This document shows positions 44,031 to 51,412 of a DNA stretch of 64,000 bases, in pieces; the stretch's first letter is position 1, and every line of letters starts with the position of its first letter. Source of the DNA: Tunturibacter psychrotolerans (GTDB lineage: Bacteria > Acidobacteriota > Terriglobia > Terriglobales > Acidobacteriaceae). The notes beneath the pieces are model-generated. The model ran no database searches. It was not told the DNA's origin and saw only the letters and a list, made by a program, of their open reading frames with translations. Position numbers and translations under genes: made by a program. The stretch covers positions 5,270,001 through 5,334,000 of the forward strand of contig NZ_CP132942.1 of assembly GCF_040359615.1 (NCBI RefSeq), in the 5' to 3' direction.

Positions 44031-44888
44031 TTAACGCTGGGCTTCTGCCGCGTTACCGAGCAACCCGACGTAGTGTCCAAGCCGCGTTTCCACATCGCCG
44101 GGTACATGAAAGCCTTGCTCAAACAGAGCACGGAGTCTTTTCTGGGTCGCAGGTCGCCCGAGTGACGTCGTGAACGCCTCCCACTCTGGAACAATTTCCG
44201 CGTCCGAGGGCAGGCTATTCAGGTCGACCATTCGCTTCGTCTCTGCAATTGCTTGTTTGTCGAAAGATGAGATTCTTTCGGCAAGAGCATCGACAAACGC
44301 ATCCAGTTGGTTGTCCGGCAGTGAACGGTTGACATAGCCATACAACTCAGCAAGGTCGCCGTTGACGTCGTCGGCGCCTAACAACACTTCTAATGCCCTG
44401 CCGCGGCCGATCAATCGTGGTAGTCGTGCCATAGGGCCGCCCCCGGGAACCAAACCTGCCCCGACCTCCCACTGCGAGAGAATCGCTTTCTCTCGACTGG
44501 CAAAGCGCATATCGCTAGCGAGAGCGAGTTCACTCCCTACGCCGGTGGCACGCCCGCGGATAGATGCAATCGAAACAACAGACGCGCGACTTAGCCTGGC
44601 GAGCATGTCAGGTAGCGCCTGCAGACCAGTTCGTCCCACCGGGAATTTAGCCGACTCCTCTGGCTTTGCCAGGAAGTCATAGTGAGTTAGAAAAAAGCCA
44701 TCCACAGCGCTGTCAAAGACGACAACCCGGACTCGATCGTCGGTTTCGAGCTTCGACACGATTGCTTCCAGTTGTGGAATATGAGCTGGACCAAATATGT
44801 TGATAGGCGGGAGGTCAAGCGTGACCCTCCAATATGCATCAGAATGCTGGAGTAGCCGTATTTCCCCTTCGTTGCGTGTGTTGATCAT
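44031..44888 (-). CDS. Enoyl-CoA hydratase/isomerase family protein
   Basis: A 285-residue crotonase-fold protein. It has WRVTLDLPPINIFGPAHIPQLEAIV, then SIASIRGRATGVGSELALASDMRFAS (oxyanion hole 1 and 2 region) and the WEVGAGLVPGGGPMARLPRLIGRGRALEVLLG block. The C-terminal helix region is typical. The catalytic Glu residues of true hydratases are not obvious at the usual place, so the reaction is unclear. ATG 44888 follows GGAGG by 5 nt; the frame is open to a TTG 18 nt upstream. A related dyad (44936-44963) lies about 48 nt upstream. Confidence 0.85.
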   Translation of the reverse strand: MINTRNEGEIRLLQHSDAYWRVTLDLPPINIFGPAHIPQLEAIVSKLETDDRVRVVVFDSAVDGFFLTHYDFLAKPEESAKFPVGRTGLQALPDMLARLSRASVVSIASIRGRATGVGSELALASDMRFASREKAILSQWEVGAGLVPGGGPMARLPRLIGRGRALEVLLGADDVNGDLAELYGYVNRSLPDNQLDAFVDALAERISSFDKQAIAETKRMVDLNSLPSDAEIVPEWEAFTTSLGRPATQKRLRALFEQGFHVPGDVETRLGHYVGLLGNAAEAQR

Positions 44889-44935
44889 CTTTTCCTCCGG
44901 TTTCAATTAAGCCGGGAGCGTTAGGTAAAGACAAT

Positions 44936-44963
44936 TGGACGATGGTATCGGGGATACTTTGGT
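44936..44963. promoter_or_regulatory. ACGATGGTAT-type dyad 2, upstream of the enoyl-CoA hydratase gene
   Basis: TTGGACGATGGTATCGGGGA followed by TACTTTGG. It matches dyad 1 (TTAGACGAAGGTAT...GATACCTTTG) at most positions, including GACGA-GGTAT and the GATAC-TTTG arm. It lies about 48 nt upstream of the ATG, where an activator would sit. Short gap of 370 nt around it (44907-45276) holds no supported gene. Confidence 0.5.
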
Positions 44964-45276
44964 ATGTGGGGTGTCCTCTTTAAATCAATCGGTGTCTCGT
45001 CGACTTTGCGCGACGGAGAGAACATTGAAGACGCTGACAATCGCGCGTGCTGGCTCTTTTTGTTAGTGCAACGCCCTCTCCAATATCTTCAGTCAAGAGG
45101 AGACGGGGTTCCCTGAGCTTTGGCGATTGCATCGATGGGCCAATTTCCAATTGCCTTTCCAACATCGGGGTCGAGCGTGAGGTTCAATCGAGCTCGCCGC
45201 TCAAGATAAAACGCCAGGTCCAACAACGAAATACACAAACCCACCTCGGTGTACCGCTGCTGATCTTTTTCGTCTT

Positions 45277-45873
45277 TTACTTTACGAGCAGGAATGCGCG
45301 CAAATCCGGCAGAAGCGTTCGAATGCTCCGATTCACCAGGCTCTCATGCGGCTTTTTCGGGAACGATTCGAAAGAATACAGGTCAGCGAGATCTCGCAGC
45401 TTGTCGAAATTCAGGCTGATCTTCGAACTCTCCGCAGTCAATAGCTGATTCGCTTCTTGAGGAGACTCAGCCGGGATCGCCTTGAAGTTCGCTACGCTGC
45501 GCAGAGTTCCCAAAAGTAGAGCGCGAACGGATGCACCGGAGGTCTGTGCCCAGAGATGATCAAACACAAGCCACATTGCTACAATTCCCAGTAGAACAAC
45601 CAGAACCGCGTCGCGAGCGGGCACAAGGGAGGTATTGATCGTGAACCTGTTGAAGTTCACCAGACTGTAGGACAGGATAATCTGAAGGCCGATGAAGGTT
45701 ATCCGTGGTCCTGAAGTCGCCACCCAGGCGACACACGCGTATAACAGAGCGTACTCCGCGATAGTGTTTAGCTGAGGAAGGATGAACGCTTCGGTTCCCC
45801 ATCTGATTACGCCTGCCCCCACAATAAAGCCCGCGAACCGGAGACTCTGTCTCTGCCGGCCCGCGCCTGTCAA
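45277..45873 (-). pseudogene. Truncated FUSC/MdtO-type membrane transporter (C-terminal part only)
   Basis: 198 codons with four membrane helices (about residues 12-110: FAGFIVGAGVIRWGTEAFILP, LLYACVAWVATSGPRITFIGLQIILSYSLVNF, ARDAVLVVLLGIVAMWLVFDHLW) and a cytoplasmic helical tail. This matches the second membrane half of fusaric-acid/aromatic-acid efflux proteins, normally about 700 residues. There is no good start: the frame begins at TTG 45873 without a Shine-Dalgarno, and the missing N-terminal 450 residues are not found upstream. Most likely a 5'-deleted remnant. Confidence 0.6.
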
Positions 45874-46311
45874 ACGACGAGCAAGATCGACGTCGCAGCA
45901 AGACCCATCACCCTGCGCTCATATAGAATACGTAGCAAACTAGAGCAGAGAATTTCTATATCAGCCGCGGAAAAAACCCACCGCCGATGCCGATAAAACA
46001 AACTAGACCCACACGTCTCAGCGCACGCCCCTATTCTTCGTCCGTGATACTCCAGAGATCAGAGAGATCTTGTATTCGGCTGAAGAATAAATGGAAAAAC
46101 GATCTTCGCCCAGAGTAATTTTTTGATCGTTAGTCGACGGTTGTGATCACACAGAAATCCCAAAAAAAATCTACTAGACGAAGGTATTGGCGATACCGAG
46201 GTATCGCCAAGGCAACCCGAGATAGCTTAGTCGTCGGACAGGCCTGAGGCCGTTGGCCAGCATGCCCATATCACGCCAAAATAATCGTCAAGCTATACAA
46301 AATGACTTTCG
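45874..46311. other. Intergenic region with dyad 3
   Basis: About 440 nt between the FUSC remnant and the FixJ-type regulator stop. Apart from the dyad at 46175-46210 I see nothing to support. Confidence 0.4.
46175..46210. promoter_or_regulatory. ACGAAGGTAT-type dyad 3 with perfect 11-bp inverted repeat
   Basis: CTAGACGAAGGTAT precedes TTGGCGATACC-ga-GGTATCGCCAA (46187-46210), an inverted repeat with 11-bp arms and a 2-nt spacer. The left part is identical to dyad 1 over TAGACGAAGGTATTG. It lies about 300 nt upstream of the FUSC remnant and just after the FixJ-type gene. Confidence 0.6.
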
Positions 46312-47091
46312 CTAAGTTGCATTCGGAGCAGCGTTGAGAAGTACGCCGGTGAGGGTGGTCGCAGAATGATCACCGTGGAGCCGAGGAAGATCTTTCATTC
46401 TCGAAAGTCCAAGTTTGGCGGACATCTTTATTAGATCTGCGAAAGAGTCGGCGTGCATCTTCTGCATTACTTGGCCACGGTGAGCTTTCACCGTGATTTC
46501 ACTAATGCCGAGTTCGCCGCCGATCTGCTTATTTAGCAACCCGGAAGACACCAACGCCATAACCTGTCTTTCGCGAGGAGAAAGAGAGGCATAACTTCTC
46601 TGAAGGGCTTGTTTCTGCGCCTCTTTCGCGAGAACAAAACCGCTCCGTGCAAGAGCCTCCCGGACAGCGCTCAAGAGTTCGTTGTCACGGAAAGGCTTCG
46701 TGAGGAATTCGACAGCTCCTGCTTTCATGGCTTCTACGGCGGTAGGTACGTCGCCTTCGGCGCTGAGAAAGATGGTCGGGATGTAAGGGCGTTCTATCGC
46801 TGTACGCTTCTGCAGTTCGAGGCCGCTTACACCTGGAAGAGATACGTCGAGTAACAGGCAGCTGGGAACAGCTCCCAGAGGATAGGCGAGGAACTCTTCG
46901 CCCGACGTAAACGACTCCGAGTGCCAGCCTTCGCTTCGTACCAACCGCTCCAGGGATTCTCGGAGGGCTATGTTCGGGTCGACTATGAAGACGACCGGGG
47001 TGTCCCGTGATGGTTCTGTGCACCCGAATCGATGACTGGCGTACGAGCTTGTCCTGCTTACTAAGTGAGATCCCGTGAGAATGAAACCCAT
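46312..47091 (-). CDS. FixJ-family two-component response regulator
   Basis: A 259-residue regulator. The receiver (about residues 32-150) has VVFIVDPNIALRESLERLV, phospho-acceptor D in CLLLDVSLPGVSGLEL, and FLSAEGDVPTAVEAMKAGAVEFLTKPF. The second acidic residue of the usual DD pair is replaced by P or N (IVDPN), which may weaken Mg binding. The LuxR-type HTH is LSPRERQVMALVSSGLLNKQIGGELGISEITVKAHRGQVMQKM. The N-terminal 30 residues and a 45-residue C-terminal tail are extra. AGGAG stands 6 nt before the ATG. No partner kinase is adjacent. Three dyads nearby are candidate targets. Confidence 0.9.
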   Translation of the reverse strand: MGFILTGSHLVSRTSSYASHRFGCTEPSRDTPVVFIVDPNIALRESLERLVRSEGWHSESFTSGEEFLAYPLGAVPSCLLLDVSLPGVSGLELQKRTAIERPYIPTIFLSAEGDVPTAVEAMKAGAVEFLTKPFRDNELLSAVREALARSGFVLAKEAQKQALQRSYASLSPRERQVMALVSSGLLNKQIGGELGISEITVKAHRGQVMQKMHADSFADLIKMSAKLGLSRMKDLPRLHGDHSATTLTGVLLNAAPNAT

Positions 47092-47211
47092 ATCGGACTC
47101 CTAACGTTCCCCGCGATTCGTTCTGAAGATGTTGTCTATGAGAGTCGTGGATGGATGCTCACAATAGACCCTTTCTCGGTTGAAGGTGTGCTTAGTTTTC
47201 TTTGGTGAGAT

Positions 47212-47541
47212 CTAAGCTGAACGGGTGGTTTTCGCCGGCATGTTTGCCAGCTCTTTGCGAAACTCACTCGGAGTGAGTCCAACTACTCTCCGAAATACCT
47301 TTGTAAAGTGTTCCTGGGTTCTAAACCCAATAAGCCTACTAACCTCCGCAATGCTCAAGCTGTCATCTTTTAGGTGAATCTTCGCGCGCTCGATTCTGAC
47401 TCGCAGAACATACTGGTGCGGACTAAGTCCTGTCTCCTTCGTAAACAATGTTGCAAGATGATGCGGCGTCACTTCGGCGACTCTGGCCATAGCCGCCAAA
47501 CTGATGTTTCCACTTGCGTTAGCGTGGATATAGTCGATCAC
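47212..47541 (-). CDS. AraC-type DNA-binding domain only (short or truncated)
   Basis: 109 codons from GTG 47541 that encode only the two helix-turn-helix motifs of an AraC regulator: NISLAAMARVAEVTPHHLATLFTKETGLSPHQYVLRVRIERAK and SIAEVSRLIGFRTQEHFTKVFRRVVGLTPSEFRKEL. An in-frame stop lies about 40 nt upstream, and no N-terminal sensor domain is found, so it is either a genuine minimal regulator or a 5'-truncated gene. No clear ribosome-binding site. It is divergent from the full-length AraC gene at 47738. Confidence 0.65.
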   Translation of the reverse strand: MIDYIHANASGNISLAAMARVAEVTPHHLATLFTKETGLSPHQYVLRVRIERAKIHLKDDSLSIAEVSRLIGFRTQEHFTKVFRRVVGLTPSEFRKELANMPAKTTRSA

Positions 47542-47737
47542 TCGGGTGCAAACTTCCTTAGTAATATGGGCCCCTTTCGTTTACAGCTCTGCCGAATGAG
47601 GACACCGTATCGCGAAAAGATTGGTCAAATGTTCCGGCGTTGGTCAATTCTTCCGATTTAATCGGTCAAAAAAACCGATCCACGTGAAACAGCGGTATTC
47701 TCTTCTTGCAGATCTTCCGTGTGGCGAGGTACGACCA

Positions 47738-48652
47738 ATGGCCAACTCTGGGGTGCTTCCTGTCGATGCTGTAGAAGTGATGAAGGGCAGCTGCGCGTTG
47801 TGCCCCTTCCCTACTCGCTCGTCAATCACAAGCAAGGGCGCCGGTTGGAAAGGGATTGCCATGGAGTCGTTCAGCGACATCCCGGGCGTCGCCATTCCGG
47901 ATCATGAGCACCCAACCCATTTTGTCAACCTTCTGACACAAGGTGAAATCAAGGCTCAGTGGACTACAGAAGGACGGAGCCATACTGCAACGAACAGTCC
48001 CGGCACCATCTATCTTTTGCCGGCAGGCACTCGTGACAGGCTGACCTGGTCAGGTCCGACCACCCGGGTCGTTTTGGTCATGGAGCCGGGGTTCCTCTCG
48101 CGCTCACTGGAGCACACTGCACATCTCGATGAGATCGACCTGACGACGCACTGGAATCTTCGTGATCGTCATATCCAGTCACTGATGCTCGCTATGCATG
48201 CCGATCTGGAAGATGGTTCGCCCGCCGGCCCACTGTATGGGGAGTCTCTTGGTTTGACGCTTGGCCTCTATCTCATTCGGCGCTATTCGACTCGAAGTAG
48301 AAGCAATAGCCTCCAACTCACCGGCGGAATGCCAACAGCTCGTCTGAATCGAGTTCTTGATTTTATTAACCAGAACTTTGCCCAGGATCTGCGTCTATGG
48401 GAGCTTGCAGAGTTAGCGGGAATGAGTCCTCATTACTTCTGTGAGTTATTCAAGGCGAGTACAGGACTGACTGCCTATCAATATGTCTTGCAGTGCCGAA
48501 TCGAACGTGCGAAAAGATGTCTTCGCAATCCACAACTTAGCGTCGGCGATGCGGGCGTTGCGGCTGGCTTCTCCGACCAAAGTCATTTCACAAAGGTCTT
48601 TCGCCGGAAGGTTGGGGTCACGCCCATGAAGTACCGTAGTCAGGCTGGATAA
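47738..48652 (+). CDS. AraC family transcriptional regulator
   Basis: A 304-residue regulator. The N-terminal half is a cupin-like sensor (DIPGVAIPDHEHPTHFVNLLTQGEIK, PGTIYLLPAGTRDRLTWSG). The C-terminal 100 residues carry two HTH motifs: LRLWELAELAGMSPHYFCELFKASTGLTAYQYVLQCRIERAK and SVGDAGVAAGFSDQSHFTKVFRRKVGVTPMKYR. ATG 47738 has GAGG 8 nt upstream; the open frame extends back to 47621 without family features. The target is unknown. Its HTH region is similar to that of the divergent short AraC gene, suggesting duplication. Confidence 0.9.
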   Translation: MANSGVLPVDAVEVMKGSCALCPFPTRSSITSKGAGWKGIAMESFSDIPGVAIPDHEHPTHFVNLLTQGEIKAQWTTEGRSHTATNSPGTIYLLPAGTRDRLTWSGPTTRVVLVMEPGFLSRSLEHTAHLDEIDLTTHWNLRDRHIQSLMLAMHADLEDGSPAGPLYGESLGLTLGLYLIRRYSTRSRSNSLQLTGGMPTARLNRVLDFINQNFAQDLRLWELAELAGMSPHYFCELFKASTGLTAYQYVLQCRIERAKRCLRNPQLSVGDAGVAAGFSDQSHFTKVFRRKVGVTPMKYRSQAG

Positions 48653-49022
48653 GTCATCCATCATCTTTGTGATTGGAGTTCTTTGAGCTCTGAATAGCAT
48701 TAGTCCAATACGCGCAGAACGACCGGGGCCCTGGACGCCGCCGCCGTTCATGCGTTGGCACTTCATGGCTGAAGAAAGTCGACTGGCGACGGTATATCAG
48801 AACATGCCCGCCTCAGTCGACGTGCTGGGGACACACGGTCCCCCCTACGGCATCCTCGATCCCGAACCTCCGCCTCTTCACAAGTCCACGAACTGGTAAC
48901 CCTCCTCGAAGAATCGGGATAGACTTGAAGCCCTAGACGGAGGGTGCAACCTATCTGGGCAGGTAAGCGGCTCTGTTCAATAAGCTCTCCAGGGTCTATT
49001 TCGCAAGGCACGGAGGACCTAA
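48653..49022 (+). pseudogene. Gap with metallophosphoesterase remnant (48750-48899)
   Basis: In a plus frame from ATG 48750 the sequence reads MRWHFMAEESRLATVYQNMP, then ASVDVLGTHGPPYGILDPE and a stop at 48899. The block VDVLxTHGPPYGILD is the late GHxH-type signature region of calcineurin-like phosphoesterases. The upstream catalytic parts are missing. Probably a 50-residue fossil. Identity is from pattern memory. The rest of the gap up to the GGAGG of the next gene holds nothing recognised. Confidence 0.4.
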
Positions 49023-49517
49023 ATGAGTAATCGCATGAGTGTTTTATCGCGTCGACTTGGGCGCTTCGCGGGCGGCTTCTCATTCGCAACCGTCGCCTTC
49101 TTCTCAATCGGGTTGTATGCCGCCGCCAACACCAAAGGCCAAATAGTATTCCTCTTCGCTGGCCTTGTTTTGGTATGCCTCTTCGCCAGCTTCGTTTTGT
49201 GGCTGGCGCACGGCTTCGCATGGGCGATGATCTCAGAGAAGCCCTCAGAGGAGAAAAAGCCTGCAGAGGCATTGAAACCTGCGGACCCGCTGAAGCCTGC
49301 AGAGGCGATGAAACCCGCGGAGCCGATCAAAGCAGCAGAGTCGGTGAAACCAGCAGAGGCGGTGAAGCCAGCAGAGGCGATGAGACCAGCAGAGGCGATG
49401 AGACCAGCAGAAGCGAAGAGAGCTGCGGCGGCGAAGAACCCTGCGGAGGAGAACGTGATCGTCTCAGAGGATCCTCCCGACGCGAAATACACCATCACCG
49501 GGAGGCGCGTCTACTGA
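49023..49517 (+). CDS. Two-helix membrane protein with KPAEA hexapeptide repeats
   Basis: A 164-residue protein. Two membrane helices (about residues 15-35 and 40-65: FATVAFFSIGLYAAAN, IVFLFAGLVLVCLFASFVLWLAHGFAWAM) are followed by about 60 residues of a regular hexapeptide repeat, (K/R)PAEA(M/V/L), and a short tail VSEDPPDAKYTITGRRVY. GGAGG stands 6 nt before the ATG. The repeat is probably an extended, positively and negatively charged spacer. A minus-strand ORF mirrors the repeat (Ser/Ala/Gly-rich) and is rejected. Function unknown. Confidence 0.6.
   Translation: MSNRMSVLSRRLGRFAGGFSFATVAFFSIGLYAAANTKGQIVFLFAGLVLVCLFASFVLWLAHGFAWAMISEKPSEEKKPAEALKPADPLKPAEAMKPAEPIKAAESVKPAEAVKPAEAMRPAEAMRPAEAKRAAAAKNPAEENVIVSEDPPDAKYTITGRRVY
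49261..49440 (+). repeat. Ten tandem 18-bp coding repeats
   Basis: Consensus CCAGCAGAGGCGATGAAA, ten units in register from 49261 to 49440. Two neighbouring units (about 49369-49404) are identical, so the array is prone to slippage and length variation. Confidence 0.85.
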
Positions 49518-49858
49518 CCCTGGAGAGCCTGTCAAACTGCCCTGCAATTGCGGAGGCTCTGCACGAACGAGAGTGAGCCGATGTGGCGCGCCCTGCGATT
49601 GTTCTCCGTCAAAGATAACAATTGCGACGAGAAATCGCGAACTATATAGCGAGCAACAACCGGCATCCGGACGTAACCACGAAATGTCCGTATTGCCGAC
49701 AACTCAGGAGTTGGGTGTAAGGTGCCTCCTGCGAATGTCCGAATAGCCGGTTTTACGTCCAAGTGAATAACTTCCGCTTTGCCCGTCGTCCGCCGCCCGG
49801 AATCTCGGGTTGACCCTCCGGAATCTTTTAAGAAACACCATGCCCCCCGTGAGGAGCA
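49518..49858. other. Intergenic, no supported gene
   Basis: About 340 nt. The minus ORF 49532-49867 has no family features. No terminator or repeat is evident. Confidence 0.35.
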
Positions 49859-49978
49859 ATGAAACAAGTCCTCACAGAAGTGGAGCCCATTTACTTTCTC
49901 GATTCAAAGGCTGCTGAGCTTCTCAAGGAAGAGCGCGAGTGGTTATCCCCGTGCCAGCCGAACAGGAGGGTGTTATGA
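49859..49978 (+). CDS. Mini-ORF, 39 residues
   Basis: 39 codons beginning MKQVLTEVEPIYFLDSKAAE and ending in CQPNRRVL. GAGGAG stands 2-3 nt before the ATG, which is closer than ideal. Its stop overlaps the start of the next mini-ORF (ATGA), an arrangement typical of coupled translation. No known family. It may be a true small gene or a chance pair. Confidence 0.35.
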   Translation: MKQVLTEVEPIYFLDSKAAELLKEEREWLSPCQPNRRVL

Positions 49979-50103
49979 CCGTCAACAGGCCAACGCTTCG
50001 CTCCCACGCGGGCTGCCTTGAAACTGTGCAGGACGCGCTGACCTTACTTCTGACGGCGACGAGTATGCAAGCTGACCCTGTCAATCGGAGGATTCAACGA
50101 TAA
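49975..50103 (+). CDS. Mini-ORF, 42 residues, coupled to the previous one
   Basis: 42 codons (MTVNRPTLRSHAGCLETVQD at the start). GGAGG within the end of the previous ORF stands 6 nt before this ATG. Its stop overlaps the presumed start of the next, decayed gene, and a second GGAGG sits inside its 3' end. No recognised family. Confidence 0.3.
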   Translation: MTVNRPTLRSHAGCLETVQDALTLLLTATSMQADPVNRRIQR

Positions 50104-50461
50104 AAAATAAAGCGCTGGTTCTGCTACTCATTTTGCCTTTTCTTGCACCTGGCTGACGTATGAGAATACTTGCGGACAGGCGATTTATGTAACGCTCGTC
50201 TCCAATGCAGACACTAAGGTGGGAGCGCTCGAACTTGACCCAGGTGGACATAGTGGCCCGGGCTTGAGTGCGAATAAGGTAAGGGCTATCCGAGGTGTAG
50301 AAGTCTACGCTTGTCCGTCTGGCTACTATGCCGTTAATACCCCGACAATCGGATTTGTACGAGGGCTGTGCCTCTCTACGGGTGCAAGCAGAGTTGATTC
50401 TCCGGACTATGTCGTCTCCAACTCGGAGTCGGAGAGTCCAAAGCGTCTCAGATCTTCATGA
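50100..50461 (+). pseudogene. Decayed small exported protein (signal peptide and mature part out of frame)
   Basis: After GGAGG at 50086-50090, a frame opening with ATA (not ATG) encodes KNKALVLLLILPFLAPG, a clear signal peptide, then stops at TGA. In another frame the sequence continues WLTYENTCGQAIYVTLVSN, then DPGGHSGPGLSANKVRAIRG and a normal stop at 50461, reading like a small secreted mature domain. One indel and one start-codon change would restore a single gene of about 120 residues. No family recognised. Confidence 0.35.
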
Positions 50462-50970
50462 CCAGCCCAATGTTCGGATTGCCGGCCATCGACGAATTGC
50501 GAGGCATCTACGACCTCAGCATCAACGTTCGGGAACTATGCTGGCCGGGATCCCATTGTGACGCGATAAGGTGGCCAAAACTTGCATGGAGACCTAAACC
50601 CTGGATGGACGGGAATGCAATGAGAACTTGCCGATGACACTGACTTAGGGGATTTACACTGACGAGATGAATTCAGGCGACAGTTTAGCCCACGAAATCG
50701 AGGGATCGAAGGAGTTGGCGCGAGTTGGTGATTCAGTCGCTGCACTCGAGCCTCCACGTCTCTTCACCAAGGGGGTGAATGCGAAACAACGCCATTGTTG
50801 GCTGAATCCTCGCCAACAGTAGTCTGACTTCATCAACAGCTACCTACGACACCGGCGAAGGCGGTTATCCAAACATTCGGCGCGTGGTGTTTGCCGCCGC
50901 GATTCTCTTGCGCCGTTAATCTGCTACACTCACTTTCCATTAGTCGAGAATTCGCAAATAAGGTGTCGAT
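50462..50970. other. Intergenic, no supported gene
   Basis: About 510 nt before the DyP operon. A plus ORF of 51 codons near 50667 and minus ORFs lack support. The region must contain the DyP operon promoter, but I could not place a box with confidence. Confidence 0.35.
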
Positions 50971-51408
50971 ATGAACATAGTTCAAAGTCCGCTCACGCTG
51001 ATTATGACCATCAAGTCACCTGACGATTTTGCTCAGTTGAGTGGCTTGCTCACCAAGATTCAGAGTGCCCCTCCGGAACAGAATCCAATCTGGGTTGCCC
51101 TGACAAAACTGAAGACCGTGCATTTTGCCAGATTCGTCTTTCTCGCGAACAACACCCAGTTAGCGGTCATCACGACGTATGACGGGGACTTCGATAAGTA
51201 CATCAATGACTTTATAGATACGATCGGAGACGTCTTCAATGCTCTGCTCGCGCATATGCAAGGCGCGCCCCCTCTGCCCGTGCAGCAGAATCGGGATGCT
51301 TTTCTGGCCTATGTAAAGCAGAATGACCTTCGGGGGCTCGATCCGTTCTACAGCGCGTATCCTCAGGCTTCTGTCGTGACAATCCTCGACGCGCTCAATC
51401 AGGGCTGA
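50971..51408 (+). CDS. Uncharacterised protein encoded upstream of DyP peroxidase
   Basis: A 145-residue cytoplasmic alpha/beta protein. It starts MNIVQSPLTLIMTIKSPDDF and has a central FARFVFLANNTQLAVITTYDGDFDKYINDFIDTIGDVFNALLAHM segment, and an end YVKQNDLRGLDPFYSAYPQASVVTILDAL. The FARFVFL...LAVITTYDG pattern suggests a ferredoxin-like dimeric fold, the fold of DyP itself. I do not recognise a named family. It lies 4 nt upstream of the DyP gene, so the two are certainly co-transcribed and probably work together. Confidence 0.7.
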   Translation: MNIVQSPLTLIMTIKSPDDFAQLSGLLTKIQSAPPEQNPIWVALTKLKTVHFARFVFLANNTQLAVITTYDGDFDKYINDFIDTIGDVFNALLAHMQGAPPLPVQQNRDAFLAYVKQNDLRGLDPFYSAYPQASVVTILDALNQG

Positions 51409-51412
51409 CTTT

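Noticed and set aside
49019..49498. 159-codon minus ORF rich in Ser/Ala/Gly
   Set aside because: Mirror of the 18-bp repeats of the plus gene; no start signal, and the plus strand has GGAGG and two membrane helices.
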